DNA from: Methylobacillus arboreus
GTDB taxonomy: Bacteria > Pseudomonadota > Gammaproteobacteria > Burkholderiales > Methylophilaceae
Length of the DNA stretch: 64,000 nt
Assembly (NCBI RefSeq): GCF_020532725.1
Contig: NZ_JAJAVC010000007.1
Span: forward strand, 136,274-200,273
Direction of reading: 5' to 3'
Position 1 is the first letter of the stretch; the number at the start of each line of letters is the position of its first letter. The translations under genes and the position numbers were made by a program. Shown in pieces: positions 55,103 to 62,621 of the stretch. The notes under the pieces are model-generated. The model had not been told where the DNA came from. It saw only the letters and a program-made list of their open reading frames with translations, and ran no database searches.

Positions 55103-55137
55103 AAAAGGCCTGTTTCCTTTTGGAAATAGGCCTTTTT
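55103..55137 (+). terminator. Terminator between katE and tRNA-Arg
   Basis: AAAAGGCCT-G-TTTCC pairs with GGAAA-T-AGGCCTTTTT across TTTT, 23 bp after the katE stop. Confidence 0.88.
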
Positions 55138-55144
55138 ATAACTA

Positions 55145-55221
55145 TGGTGCGCCCGACAGGAGTCGAACCTGTGACCTTTGGCTTCGGAAACCAACACTCT
55201 ATCCAACTGAGCTACGGGCGC
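55145..55221 (-). tRNA. tRNA-Arg (CCG anticodon)
   Basis: Minus strand, 77 nt with CCA encoded. Acceptor GCGCCCG pairs with CGGGCGC; D-arm GCTC-AGTTGGATA-GAGT; anticodon stem TTGGT/GCCAA around loop TTCCGAA, anticodon CCG; T-arm CAGG-TTCGACT-CCTG. Reads CGG arginine codons. Confidence 0.95.
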
Positions 55222-55342
55222 ATCTAGAGCAGGGACGGATTATAGCAAATGAATAAATGCTTGTCCTTGCTATAACCTTTTCTCCGTCACGGGTTATTGA
55301 GTATAATCGTCAAAATTTCCCTGTATCAAGGATGTGGTTGGT

Positions 55343-55612
55343 ATGAGCGCGCACGAGTACGATTTCCCAAAAACAACGAAAACACAATTTATTCTGGCTA
55401 CTTTAGGTGCGTTGTTCGCGCCGCTGTTGGTACTCTTTTTGGTGGCGCGTTTGTTTCTTGGGATCCAGGCCAGCCATATTGATGATCCTGATGTGCCGCA
55501 GAAGCCTCCTGCGGAGGCAGCCAAGCCTGCTGATGCCGGTGCCAGTGATGATGAAAATGCCGCCGATGAGCCTGCTGCAGACGCCCAGGCGGATAATGAA
55601 GAGAACGAGTAA
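55343..55612 (+). CDS. Small membrane protein with acidic Ala-rich tail
   Basis: 89 residues: one transmembrane helix (about 17-40, FILATLGALFAPLLVLFLVARL) and a low-complexity acidic C terminus (PAEAAKPADAGASDDENAAD...). Similar small proteins are found in Betaproteobacteria without known function. Start 55343 (MSAHEYDF) is preferred to an ATG three codons earlier. It precedes apaH by 50 bp, so they may be co-transcribed. Confidence 0.72.
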   Translation: MSAHEYDFPKTTKTQFILATLGALFAPLLVLFLVARLFLGIQASHIDDPDVPQKPPAEAAKPADAGASDDENAADEPAADAQADNEENE

Positions 55613-55662
55613 ACGCTTCTCTTGCGCGTTTCCAAGATTCTTTAATTTCAAATAGCAGCCCC

Positions 55663-56496
55663 ATGGCCACATATGCAATAGGCGACATTCAGGGCTGTTA
55701 CCACTCTTTTCTCTCCTTGCTGGATGCCATCCAGTTTGATCCTGCGAACGATAAGCTCTGGCTGGTTGGCGACCTGATCAATCGCGGTTCAGGCTCTTTG
55801 GAAACGCTACGCTGGGCCAAGGCCCATGAGGCTAGCCTTGTCATGGTGCTGGGTAATCATGACCTGCACGCGCTTGCGGTGGCCGAAGGTTATGTCCGGG
55901 CGCATCGTAGTGATACCTTGCAGCCTATTTTTGATGCGCCGGACCGCAAAGAGTTGCTGGAATGGTTGCGCTTCCGTCCCATGGTGCATGCGGATGGTGG
56001 GCTGGTTATGGTGCATGCGGGTTTGCTGCCGCAATGGGATGGCGGGCAGGCGCTGGAGCTGGGGCAGGAGGTGGAGAAGGCATTGCGTGGTGATCAATAC
56101 CAGGATTTCCTGGCGCATATGTATGGTAATTATCCATTGCGCTGGAATGCTTCATTGCAGGGTATGGACCGCTTGCGCATGATTACCAATGCCATGACCC
56201 GTTTGCGCGTATGTACGCCAGAGGGGGATATGGATTTCCAGTTCAAGGGAGCATTGGCAGATATGCCTGCCGGCACCTTGCCTTGGTTTGATGTGCCATC
56301 GCGCCGCTCGGCTGATGCGACGGTAATTTTTGGACATTGGTCTGCCCTTGGCCTGCAGCAACGCGATAATCTCTATGCCCTGGATACAGGGTGTTTGTGG
56401 GGTGGCAAGTTGACGGCATTGCGCCTGGAGGATCGCAAGACCTTCCAGGTGCCATGCCATCCTGCCGATGGCCCGCGCCATCTCAAGGCTGGCTGA
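55663..56496 (+). CDS. apaH: Bis(5'-nucleosyl)-tetraphosphatase, symmetrical (ApaH)
   Basis: 277 residues of the metallophosphatase family: GDIQGCYHS, GDLINRGSGS, LGNHDLHALA and VMVHAGLLPQW are the metal-binding motifs. It splits Ap4A to two ADP and may also decap Np4-RNA. The ATG at 55663 is the only sensible start; GCAGCC upstream is a weak ribosome site. It is convergent with the acyltransferase gene. Confidence 0.95.
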   Translation: MATYAIGDIQGCYHSFLSLLDAIQFDPANDKLWLVGDLINRGSGSLETLRWAKAHEASLVMVLGNHDLHALAVAEGYVRAHRSDTLQPIFDAPDRKELLEWLRFRPMVHADGGLVMVHAGLLPQWDGGQALELGQEVEKALRGDQYQDFLAHMYGNYPLRWNASLQGMDRLRMITNAMTRLRVCTPEGDMDFQFKGALADMPAGTLPWFDVPSRRSADATVIFGHWSALGLQQRDNLYALDTGCLWGGKLTALRLEDRKTFQVPCHPADGPRHLKAG

Positions 56497-56521
56497 CCGT
56501 TTTTGGGCGCATGCCGAGTTG

Positions 56522-57322
56522 TTAATCCAGGTCCAGCCTGGCGGCAATGGATTGCCTCGCCATCAGGCATAACCCGCGCCTTTCATGTCCTGCACTGGCA
56601 ATCGGTGCTGCGAAATCCAATTCCACTACCGGGTTTTGTTGTGCCAGTACTCTGCGTAATGATTGCCACAGCGTTGTCTCACCATGGTAGGCCATTGCAA
56701 TATTGGCGCTGCCTTTTGTATTGGGATAGCGGATCGAGAATGGACGTATTTCCGTATTCGTATCAATGACTGCCTGCATGAGGCTGCCCTTGAATGGCCT
56801 CAACTCCGTGCCATCTGTCGTCGTGCCTTCAGGGAAATAACACAGGCAGTCACCAGCAAGGATGCTTTCTGCTGCCGTTTCCACCATGCGGCTGGCATCT
56901 TGTCGTTTGTCGCGTTCAATGAACAAGGTATTGGCTTGTGCCACCAACCAGCCGATGACTGGCCATGCACGGATGTCTGACTTGGCGATAAAGCGGACGG
57001 TGCGGATGCTGTTAAGGGCATGAATGTCCAGCCAGGAGATATGGTTGGCAACGAACATGGTGCCGCGCACATCCTCGTCTGGCGTATGGCCTTTGGCCAA
57101 CACCCGGATATTGAGAATATTAAGAAACTGCCTGCTCCAGCGGCGGATGATACGTTCGCGCTGCAATGTATTGACGCTGGGTAAAATGGTGGCCGCTACG
57201 GCTGCGCCATAGAGTGTGTGCAGTCCAAGACGCGTCAGACGAAAAAGTTGTATGGCTAAGGGCGTCTTTTTGTCAGGCAAGCAGGTATTGGCAGACAGCT
57301 TATTTGAAAAAGTGAGCTGCAT
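56522..57322 (-). CDS. olsA: 1-acyl-glycerol-3-phosphate-type acyltransferase, OlsA-like
   Basis: 266 residues of the PlsC family: HX4D motif in FVANHISWLDI, and the glycerol-phosphate motif FPEGTTTDGTEL. A hydrophobic N-terminal helix anchors it to the membrane. The ATG 57322 overlaps the olsB stop by 23 bp, so translation is coupled. In ornithine lipid synthesis OlsA adds the second acyl chain to the lyso-lipid made by OlsB. A general PlsC role is the alternative. Confidence 0.85.
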   Translation of the reverse strand: MQLTFSNKLSANTCLPDKKTPLAIQLFRLTRLGLHTLYGAAVAATILPSVNTLQRERIIRRWSRQFLNILNIRVLAKGHTPDEDVRGTMFVANHISWLDIHALNSIRTVRFIAKSDIRAWPVIGWLVAQANTLFIERDKRQDASRMVETAAESILAGDCLCYFPEGTTTDGTELRPFKGSLMQAVIDTNTEIRPFSIRYPNTKGSANIAMAYHGETTLWQSLRRVLAQQNPVVELDFAAPIASAGHERRGLCLMARQSIAARLDLD

Positions 57323-58049
57323 AACGTTTGTTGAGTCTCGACAATGGTAGCATAACCAGCATATCCGCGGTGTTGAAGTCAGGGTCCCAGGCGGGTGCGC
57401 CGCAAATATAGGCACCCAGCCGCAGGTAGCCTTTGATCAATGGCGGGCAACTCACTTCCAGGTCATGGCGTAGCGCCTCCAGCGGCAATGGGCAGTTGGG
57501 GAATACGCGGTATTCGGCTGGCGAGAGGTGGTCTTTGTGCAGTTGGTGATACAGGCTGGCGGCCATATGGCCACCATCTGCCATGCCGATGCTGCCGCAA
57601 CCGATCATGTATTCGTAGCGGTGCACTTTCATGTAGTTGGCTAGCCCAGCCCATAGCAAGGTAATGGTGCCGCCCATGCGGTAATCCTTGTGAACGCAGG
57701 CACGGCCAACTTCTACCATGCTGGGGGCGAGATGACGAAGCCGTGATAAATCGAATTCTCCCGCTGAATAATAGCCGCCAGCTTCATTTGCCATGGCTGG
57801 ACTCAGGATACGGTAGGTGCCGACTACTTCGCCAGTTTCATGGTTGCGTACCAGTAGGTGGTCGCAAAATGCATCGAAACCATCTTGATCCAGGCCATTA
57901 TTACTGGAAAGATTGGCGCCCATTTCTTCTGCAAATACCTGGTAGCGCAAGCGTTGAGCTTCGGCAATTTCTGATGTGTTGCGGGCAAGGCTGACATATA
58001 ACTGACTGGCACCCGCCTTGGTGCCGAGGGAAGACTGCCGGTCAAGCAT
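57300..58049 (-). CDS. olsB: L-ornithine N-alpha-acyltransferase, OlsB-like
   Basis: 249 residues of the GNAT-related acyl-[ACP] acyltransferase family (AEAQRLRYQVFAEEMGA; GEVVGTYRILSP; EVGRACVHKDYRMGGTITLLWAGLANY). It adds a 3-hydroxyacyl chain to ornithine. GTCAGGAAAGCCCC precedes the ATG 58049. Next to and overlapping olsA on the same strand, as in known ornithine lipid operons. A hemolysin-like acyltransferase is the less likely alternative. Confidence 0.87.
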   Translation of the reverse strand: MLDRQSSLGTKAGASQLYVSLARNTSEIAEAQRLRYQVFAEEMGANLSSNNGLDQDGFDAFCDHLLVRNHETGEVVGTYRILSPAMANEAGGYYSAGEFDLSRLRHLAPSMVEVGRACVHKDYRMGGTITLLWAGLANYMKVHRYEYMIGCGSIGMADGGHMAASLYHQLHKDHLSPAEYRVFPNCPLPLEALRHDLEVSCPPLIKGYLRLGAYICGAPAWDPDFNTADMLVMLPLSRLNKRYAAHFFK

Positions 58050-58180
58050 GGGGCTTTCCTGACTGTTTAGATAGCCCACACTCTAAAAGTGCCAGATGAC
58101 GGAAAAGTTAAAAGAAGTTTAAGCTTTTGTGAAAATGCCAGGCAGAGCCCGGCATTGCATGAAGGTAAATTGAGGAAAGC

Positions 58181-58633
58181 TTAGTGAGTGACGCGTGTCA
58201 CGCCGCCACTTTCCACGAGACGAACCTGGTCGCCCGGGCTGAATTGCGTATCGGCTTCCTGTACCACGGCGATCAGGCTGCCGCTTTCAAGTTTGACAGT
58301 AATTTCCAGGCCATCCTTGCGAGTGACGCCTTCTTCAGCAGCAGCACCGGCAAGGCCACCGACCAAGGCGCCCAGTACCGTGGCAATGGCTTGTCCCTTA
58401 CCGCCGCCAACCGAACTGCCGGCAATACCGCCTACGACTGCGCCAGCGCCACCACCAATCGGGGTCTTGGTACCCTCAAGCTTGACATTACGCACACTCT
58501 CTACCACACCCAGGCGCACGGTTTGCGTTTTGCGTGCCTCATCCCGGCTGTATACATCGCCGGATTTTGAGCCCATGCAACCGCTGAGGGTGAGTAAGAT
58601 GCTAGCTGCTGCCACCAATGTAGTAATGCGCAT
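58181..58633 (-). CDS. slyB: Glycine-zipper outer-membrane lipoprotein (SlyB/Pcp family)
   Basis: 150 residues with a lipoprotein signal (LTLSGC, Cys19), a glycine-zipper 2TM region (about 60-100, GGGAGAVVGGIAGSSVGGGKG, VLGALVGGLAGAAAEE) and a C-terminal beta-rich domain (FSPGDQVRLVESGG). SlyB-type proteins support the outer membrane. AAGGAGCATAAAT precedes the ATG. The gap to the kinase upstream is 11 bp, so the two are co-transcribed. Confidence 0.93.
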   Translation of the reverse strand: MRITTLVAAASILLTLSGCMGSKSGDVYSRDEARKTQTVRLGVVESVRNVKLEGTKTPIGGGAGAVVGGIAGSSVGGGKGQAIATVLGALVGGLAGAAAEEGVTRKDGLEITVKLESGSLIAVVQEADTQFSPGDQVRLVESGGVTRVTH

Positions 58634-58644
58634 ATTTATGCTCC

Positions 58645-59607
58645 TTAAGCATTTGCCTCTTCAGTATGTTGTGACAATGTCTCATTAACCAGCACTTGGC
58701 TATAAATATGCTGGATTTCCTCGCGTGTAACCTTGTGGTTTTGCGCACCGCGGCTGGCAATCTTGATGGAACCCATCACGGATGCCAGGCGGCCAGATAC
58801 TGTCCAATCCCAACCTTGCGAAATGCCATACAGCAAACCGGCGCGGTATGCATCGCCACAGCCGGTGGGGTCTAGTATTTCCTCTGCTTCCACAGGAGGG
58901 ATTTCATACAATTGTCCATCGGCATAAATCGTGGAACCTTGAGCGCCCTTGGTCACAATGAGTGCTTTTACCTTTTCCGCGATCTGTTCCAGTGTAAGAC
59001 CAGTCATCTCCTGCAATAGTTGCGCTTCGTAGTCATTGACTGCGACATAAGTAGCCAGTTCGATGAAAAACAGCAGTTCCTCGCCGTTGAACATCGGCAA
59101 ACCCTGGCCCGGGTCAAACATGAAAGGGATACCTTTCTCGTGACATTCCCTTGCATGCTGAAACATGCCTTCACGGCCATCCGGCGCGATGATGGCAAGA
59201 CCGATATCCTGGGCATCATGCACACTATTCTGGTGACATTCGCTCATGGCGCCAGGGTGAAAAGCAGTGATCTGGTTATCGTCTTGGTCGGTGGTGATGT
59301 ATGCCTGGGGCGTGAAGGTGCCGGGAATTTGCTTGATATGGGTGGTTTCAAGCTGATGCTGGTTCAGCCATTCGGTATAGCCTGCAAAGTCGTCGCCTAC
59401 CGTGGCCATGATCACGGGTTCGCCTGCCAGCAGCTTGAGGTTATAGGCGATATTGCCGGCCGTGCCGCCAAACTCGCGGCGCATTTCCGGTACCAGGAAG
59501 CATATATTCAGCATGTGGATTTTGTCTGGCAGGATATGGTTCCTGAACTTGTCGCCAAACACCATGATGGTGTCAAATGCCATGGAGCCACAAATTAATA
59601 TACGCAT
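58645..59607 (-). CDS. PfkB-family carbohydrate/nucleoside kinase
   Basis: 320 residues of the ribokinase fold: RILICGSMAFDTIMVFGD, GGTAGNIAYNLKLLAG, and the anion-hole motif DPTGCGDAYRAGLL near the C terminus. It resembles adenosine or ribose kinases of this family. The ATG 59607 follows AGGGTTAG; a longer frame to 59673 is not needed. Substrate cannot be told from sequence. Confidence 0.9.
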   Translation of the reverse strand: MRILICGSMAFDTIMVFGDKFRNHILPDKIHMLNICFLVPEMRREFGGTAGNIAYNLKLLAGEPVIMATVGDDFAGYTEWLNQHQLETTHIKQIPGTFTPQAYITTDQDDNQITAFHPGAMSECHQNSVHDAQDIGLAIIAPDGREGMFQHARECHEKGIPFMFDPGQGLPMFNGEELLFFIELATYVAVNDYEAQLLQEMTGLTLEQIAEKVKALIVTKGAQGSTIYADGQLYEIPPVEAEEILDPTGCGDAYRAGLLYGISQGWDWTVSGRLASVMGSIKIASRGAQNHKVTREEIQHIYSQVLVNETLSQHTEEANA

Positions 59608-59674
59608 GTCTAACCCTATTGCAATCGTGTGTAAATCGGCATTATCTAGGGCCTGCCTGCCTACTGCAAGCATG

Positions 59675-59706
59675 AAAAAGCCCGCAGTATCATGTGCGGG
59701 CTTTTT
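59675..59706. terminator. Terminator downstream of the TetR gene
   Basis: AAAAAGCCCGCA pairs with TGCGGGCTTTTT across an 8-nt loop. The T-run serves the minus-strand TetR gene, which ends at 59733; the reverse works too. Confidence 0.88.
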
Positions 59707-59732
59707 GCTGAGAGCTTAAGGTCTGCCCAGGA

Positions 59733-60305
59733 TCAGGCGGCCTGCTTCTCAAGAGAGTTTTCAATTAGGATCTTGGCTGCCTTTTTTGCATACTTGACTG
59801 CGCCGGAACCGCGTTTGATCTGCTCTGCCTGGATCGCGCCTTCAATCAGGATGGAAAGCTGCAATGCCAGGCTGTCCGGGTCGCGAGCGCCGGCATCGGC
59901 GGCGAGTTCAGCCAAAAACTGGCGAAACTGGCGGGATTGCTCTGCGGAAAGGCGGTGTACCGGGTTTTCCTCATTGGGGAATTCTGCGGAAGCCTTGAGG
60001 AAGGCCATGCCGCGGAATTCAGGCGCAGTGACCCATTCCTCAATGAAATCAAATAATTTCTGCAGGCGTTCGGAAGGTTTCCTAGTGTTCTTGTTAAGGC
60101 TCTGGCTCAGCCAGTCGGTAAAGTCGGAATGGCCTTTCTGCAGCACTTCCAGAATCAGGTCTTCCTTGCTGCGGAAATACTTGTATAGCGTCATCTTGGT
60201 AGTGCCAGCTACCGCAACAATGGTATCGACCCCGGTGGAGTTGATACCACGCGTCTGGAAAAGATCAGACGCAACATGGAGTATTTTTTCCCGTAGCACG
60301 GACAT
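59733..60305 (-). CDS. TetR/AcrR-family transcriptional regulator
   Basis: 190 residues: HTH at the N terminus (ILHVASDLFQTRGINSTGVDTIVAVAGTTKMTLYKYFRSKEDL) and a helical ligand domain. The C-terminal ALQLSILIEGAIQAEQIKRG with GSGAVKYAKKAAKIL resembles the middle of the membrane protein at 60691-61485. A perfect palindrome lies in its promoter (60347-60366), so it is likely autoregulated. Target and ligand are unknown. Confidence 0.93.
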   Translation of the reverse strand: MSVLREKILHVASDLFQTRGINSTGVDTIVAVAGTTKMTLYKYFRSKEDLILEVLQKGHSDFTDWLSQSLNKNTRKPSERLQKLFDFIEEWVTAPEFRGMAFLKASAEFPNEENPVHRLSAEQSRQFRQFLAELAADAGARDPDSLALQLSILIEGAIQAEQIKRGSGAVKYAKKAAKILIENSLEKQAA

Positions 60306-60346
60306 AGTGTGGTTCCTTATTGGAGGTACGTTTCCGTAGCAATTTT

Positions 60347-60366
60347 TATATACTAACCAGTATATA
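60347..60366. promoter_or_regulatory. Palindromic operator upstream of the TetR gene
   Basis: TATATACTAACCAGTATATA, 8-bp perfect arms, 41 bp before the TetR start. The rest of 60306-60642 has no gene that I can support. Confidence 0.75.
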
Positions 60367-60642
60367 CATATTCATGCCAGAACAGGTGAATATCAGACTA
60401 ACAATCTGCTATTTCCAATTAATGTCCGAGTATAAGTCCTGCCTATGAATCCTGCTTGGCTTAAGTGTAAACAAAGTGTTACAAAAGTATAAAAAAGTGT
60501 AAATCTGGGATGGCTGCAAATGTAGGAAGAAACAAGCCTGCTGTTTACAGGAAGGTATGTATGCACGAGCTTTTATCTTTGGTATCGGGCAGGCTGTTTG
60601 CCGTAGTGGGAGGCCAGTCTGCATAAGTACCGCTGAAAAAAC

Positions 60643-60668
60643 AAAAAAGCCGGAATTCCGGCTTTTTT
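60643..60668. terminator. Terminator downstream of the minus-strand operon
   Basis: AAAAAAGCCGGAA and TTCCGGCTTTTTT form a perfect palindrome, 22 bp past the stop of the membrane-protein gene. Confidence 0.9.
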
Positions 60669-60690
60669 GTTTTCTTATATTGAGGCAATT

Positions 60691-61485
60691 TTAGGATCGT
60701 TGTACCGGTTTTTTCACGGTAACTGCAGGAACCGTGAGCTTTGCCTTGATGTAAGCCTGCTCGGATTCAGACAGCATGGTGAGCGGTTTGTACTCGCAAC
60801 TGACTTTCTTTAGCAACTGGGTTGCCAGGTGGATTTCTTCCGCATGGCTGGAAAGATTGCCAGCCACAATATTGCTTAAGAATACGCCACGCTCGGATTC
60901 GCCCAGCATCAATGCCTGGGGAAAGTGGCATGTACCTTGGCGCATACGCTCAAGCGCACTATAAAGCTCGGCAACATGGTGAGGGCTTGCCGGATTTTCC
61001 TGGGCGACCATATTCCACAGCTGATGGCTGGAGGATGATTTATGGATGGGTGGCGCGTCCCGCAAGATGTACCACGACAGAAATATGGTGATGCCAAGCA
61101 GGCTGATGAAGCTTGCGCTCATGCCGAAATCCTGCAGTTTGCGCCAGCTGCCGTCGCACTGGGCATGGATTAAGGCATCAGTGGCTGTGCGTGCGTGCCG
61201 CACGGCTTGGCTCCCAGGCTGCTGTAGCTCTTGTTTCAAGGCGTTTTCCAGCATGATGACAATCTGCTGGGCAAGCACTTCGGGGAGTTGCGCGCCGCTG
61301 GCCTTGGCTTGCTTGCTGAGAAAGCGCCTCAGGCTGGTTTTGTGCTGATGTAGCTCTTGCTCAAGTTCTCGCAGGGAACGAGCGGGCATAAGCATCAAGT
61401 CGAAAATCTTCAATAAGCGCAATTGCGGCTTGTTTTTGTCTGCCTTCAGGGATTGCATCAGCCATGAGTGGTTTCGATTGAACAT
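60691..61485 (-). CDS. Membrane protein with a TetR-C-terminal-like cytosolic domain
   Basis: 264 residues: a cytosolic N-terminal helical part (1-115), one transmembrane helix (about 121-140, FGMSASFISLLGITIFLSWYIL) and an extracytoplasmic part (about 145-264). The stretch LAQQIVIMLENALKQELQQP and GSQAVRHARTATDALI is strikingly like the C terminus of the TetR regulator encoded 1 kb away, yet no HTH is present. I do not recognise the family. AGGATCTGACT precedes the ATG. It ends an operon with hemJ and tlpA. Confidence 0.78.
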   Translation of the reverse strand: MFNRNHSWLMQSLKADKNKPQLRLLKIFDLMLMPARSLRELEQELHQHKTSLRRFLSKQAKASGAQLPEVLAQQIVIMLENALKQELQQPGSQAVRHARTATDALIHAQCDGSWRKLQDFGMSASFISLLGITIFLSWYILRDAPPIHKSSSSHQLWNMVAQENPASPHHVAELYSALERMRQGTCHFPQALMLGESERGVFLSNIVAGNLSSHAEEIHLATQLLKKVSCEYKPLTMLSESEQAYIKAKLTVPAVTVKKPVQRS

Positions 61486-61498
61486 AGTCAGATCCTGG

Positions 61499-61912
61499 CT
61501 AGAAAGGTTTGACGACCACCAATATGATTACTGCGATCAAAATAACCACCGGCAATTCGTTTAGCCAGCGGTAATAAACGTGACCGTGGCGGTTGCGATC
61601 ATGTTTGAAGTCGAACAATAGTTTGCCGCAATAGATGTGGTAGGCGATCAGCAAAGCCACCAGCGTCAGCTTGGCATGCAGCCATGCGCCGGAAATGCCG
61701 TAGCCATGCCACAACCATAGGCCGAAAATAATGGTGAATATTGCTCCAGGCGTCATGATGCCAAAGAATAACTTGCGTTCCATGATCTTGAAGCGCTCGC
61801 TGCCTGCGTTGTCCTGCGTCTGCGCATGATAGACAAACAGGCGCGGCAGGTAGAACAGCCCTGCGAACCAGGTTACCATGAAGACGATATGCCAAGCCTT
61901 GATCCAGAGCAT
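61499..61912 (-). CDS. hemJ: Protoporphyrinogen oxidase HemJ
   Basis: 137 residues with four membrane helices of the HemJ (UPF0093) family: AWHIVFMVTWFAGLFYLPRLFVYHA, LWLWHGYGISGAWLHAKLTLV and a C-terminal RWLNELPVVILIAVIILV. The conserved histidine (residue 8, IKAWHIV) and Lys in LHAKLTL are present. It oxidises protoporphyrinogen IX in heme synthesis. It starts one base after the tlpA stop, so they form one operon. Confidence 0.92.
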   Translation of the reverse strand: MLWIKAWHIVFMVTWFAGLFYLPRLFVYHAQTQDNAGSERFKIMERKLFFGIMTPGAIFTIIFGLWLWHGYGISGAWLHAKLTLVALLIAYHIYCGKLLFDFKHDRNRHGHVYYRWLNELPVVILIAVIILVVVKPF

Positions 61913-61913
61913 C

Positions 61914-62420
61914 TCAGCTTACCCTTCCTAGTTGTTTGTCGAGCAATTGGCGCAAGGAGGTGAAGTCCAGCTCGCCAATGAGCTTCTGGATGATGCGGCC
62001 CTGCTTGTCGATGATGAATGAGGTGGGCGTGACGCGCACCTCATTGAATTGCTGAGCCGCTTCACCGTTGCTGTCATGGCTGACCGGGAAGGGCAGGGCG
62101 TTGTTCTGTGAGTAGTTGATTACCTGCTGAATGCCATCATACGACATGGCGACTGCAATGACTTCAAACCCTTTGTCTTTATATTGTTGGTAAGTCTGTA
62201 TCAGCCCCGGCATTTCTGCGATGCAGCCCGGGCAGTCTGTCGCCCAGAAATTGACCAACACCAGCTTGCCCTGCAATGAGGACAAGGGGATGGTTTTGCC
62301 TTCCAGTGTCACGAAATTGATGTCGGGAGCTTGTGGCTTTTGCGTCAGGGAAAAACCAAGAAAGGCCAGCAAGCCAATGATGGCAAGCGGAATCAATACT
62401 TTGCGTAGTTTTTGCGACAT
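61914..62420 (-). CDS. TlpA-like thiol-disulfide reductase
   Basis: 168 residues: an N-terminal membrane anchor (about 7-25, VLIPLAIIGLLAFLGFSL) and a thioredoxin domain with redox-active CPGC (FWATDCPGCIAEMPG) and cis-Pro in VRVTPTSFIIDKQG. It works in the periplasm, perhaps in cytochrome c maturation, which suits its pairing with hemJ. ATG 62420 is preferred; a TTG 62435 is also in frame. Confidence 0.9.
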   Translation of the reverse strand: MSQKLRKVLIPLAIIGLLAFLGFSLTQKPQAPDINFVTLEGKTIPLSSLQGKLVLVNFWATDCPGCIAEMPGLIQTYQQYKDKGFEVIAVAMSYDGIQQVINYSQNNALPFPVSHDSNGEAAQQFNEVRVTPTSFIIDKQGRIIQKLIGELDFTSLRQLLDKQLGRVS

Positions 62421-62621
62421 GGTGTAGACAGCCAATCCGACATCTATATATCCGTATTGTCATTGTGGTGCTTTTTGCGCGCTTTGTCATCAGGATTACA
62501 TGGGATTGTGCAGTTTCAGTAACAATTCTCATTCTCTTGAAAGCCGCGCCAGCACTGCATCTGAGCTTATTTTTGCTGCTATCTCCATGATATAATTGTG
62601 CCTTTAGCCGCGATTATCAGC

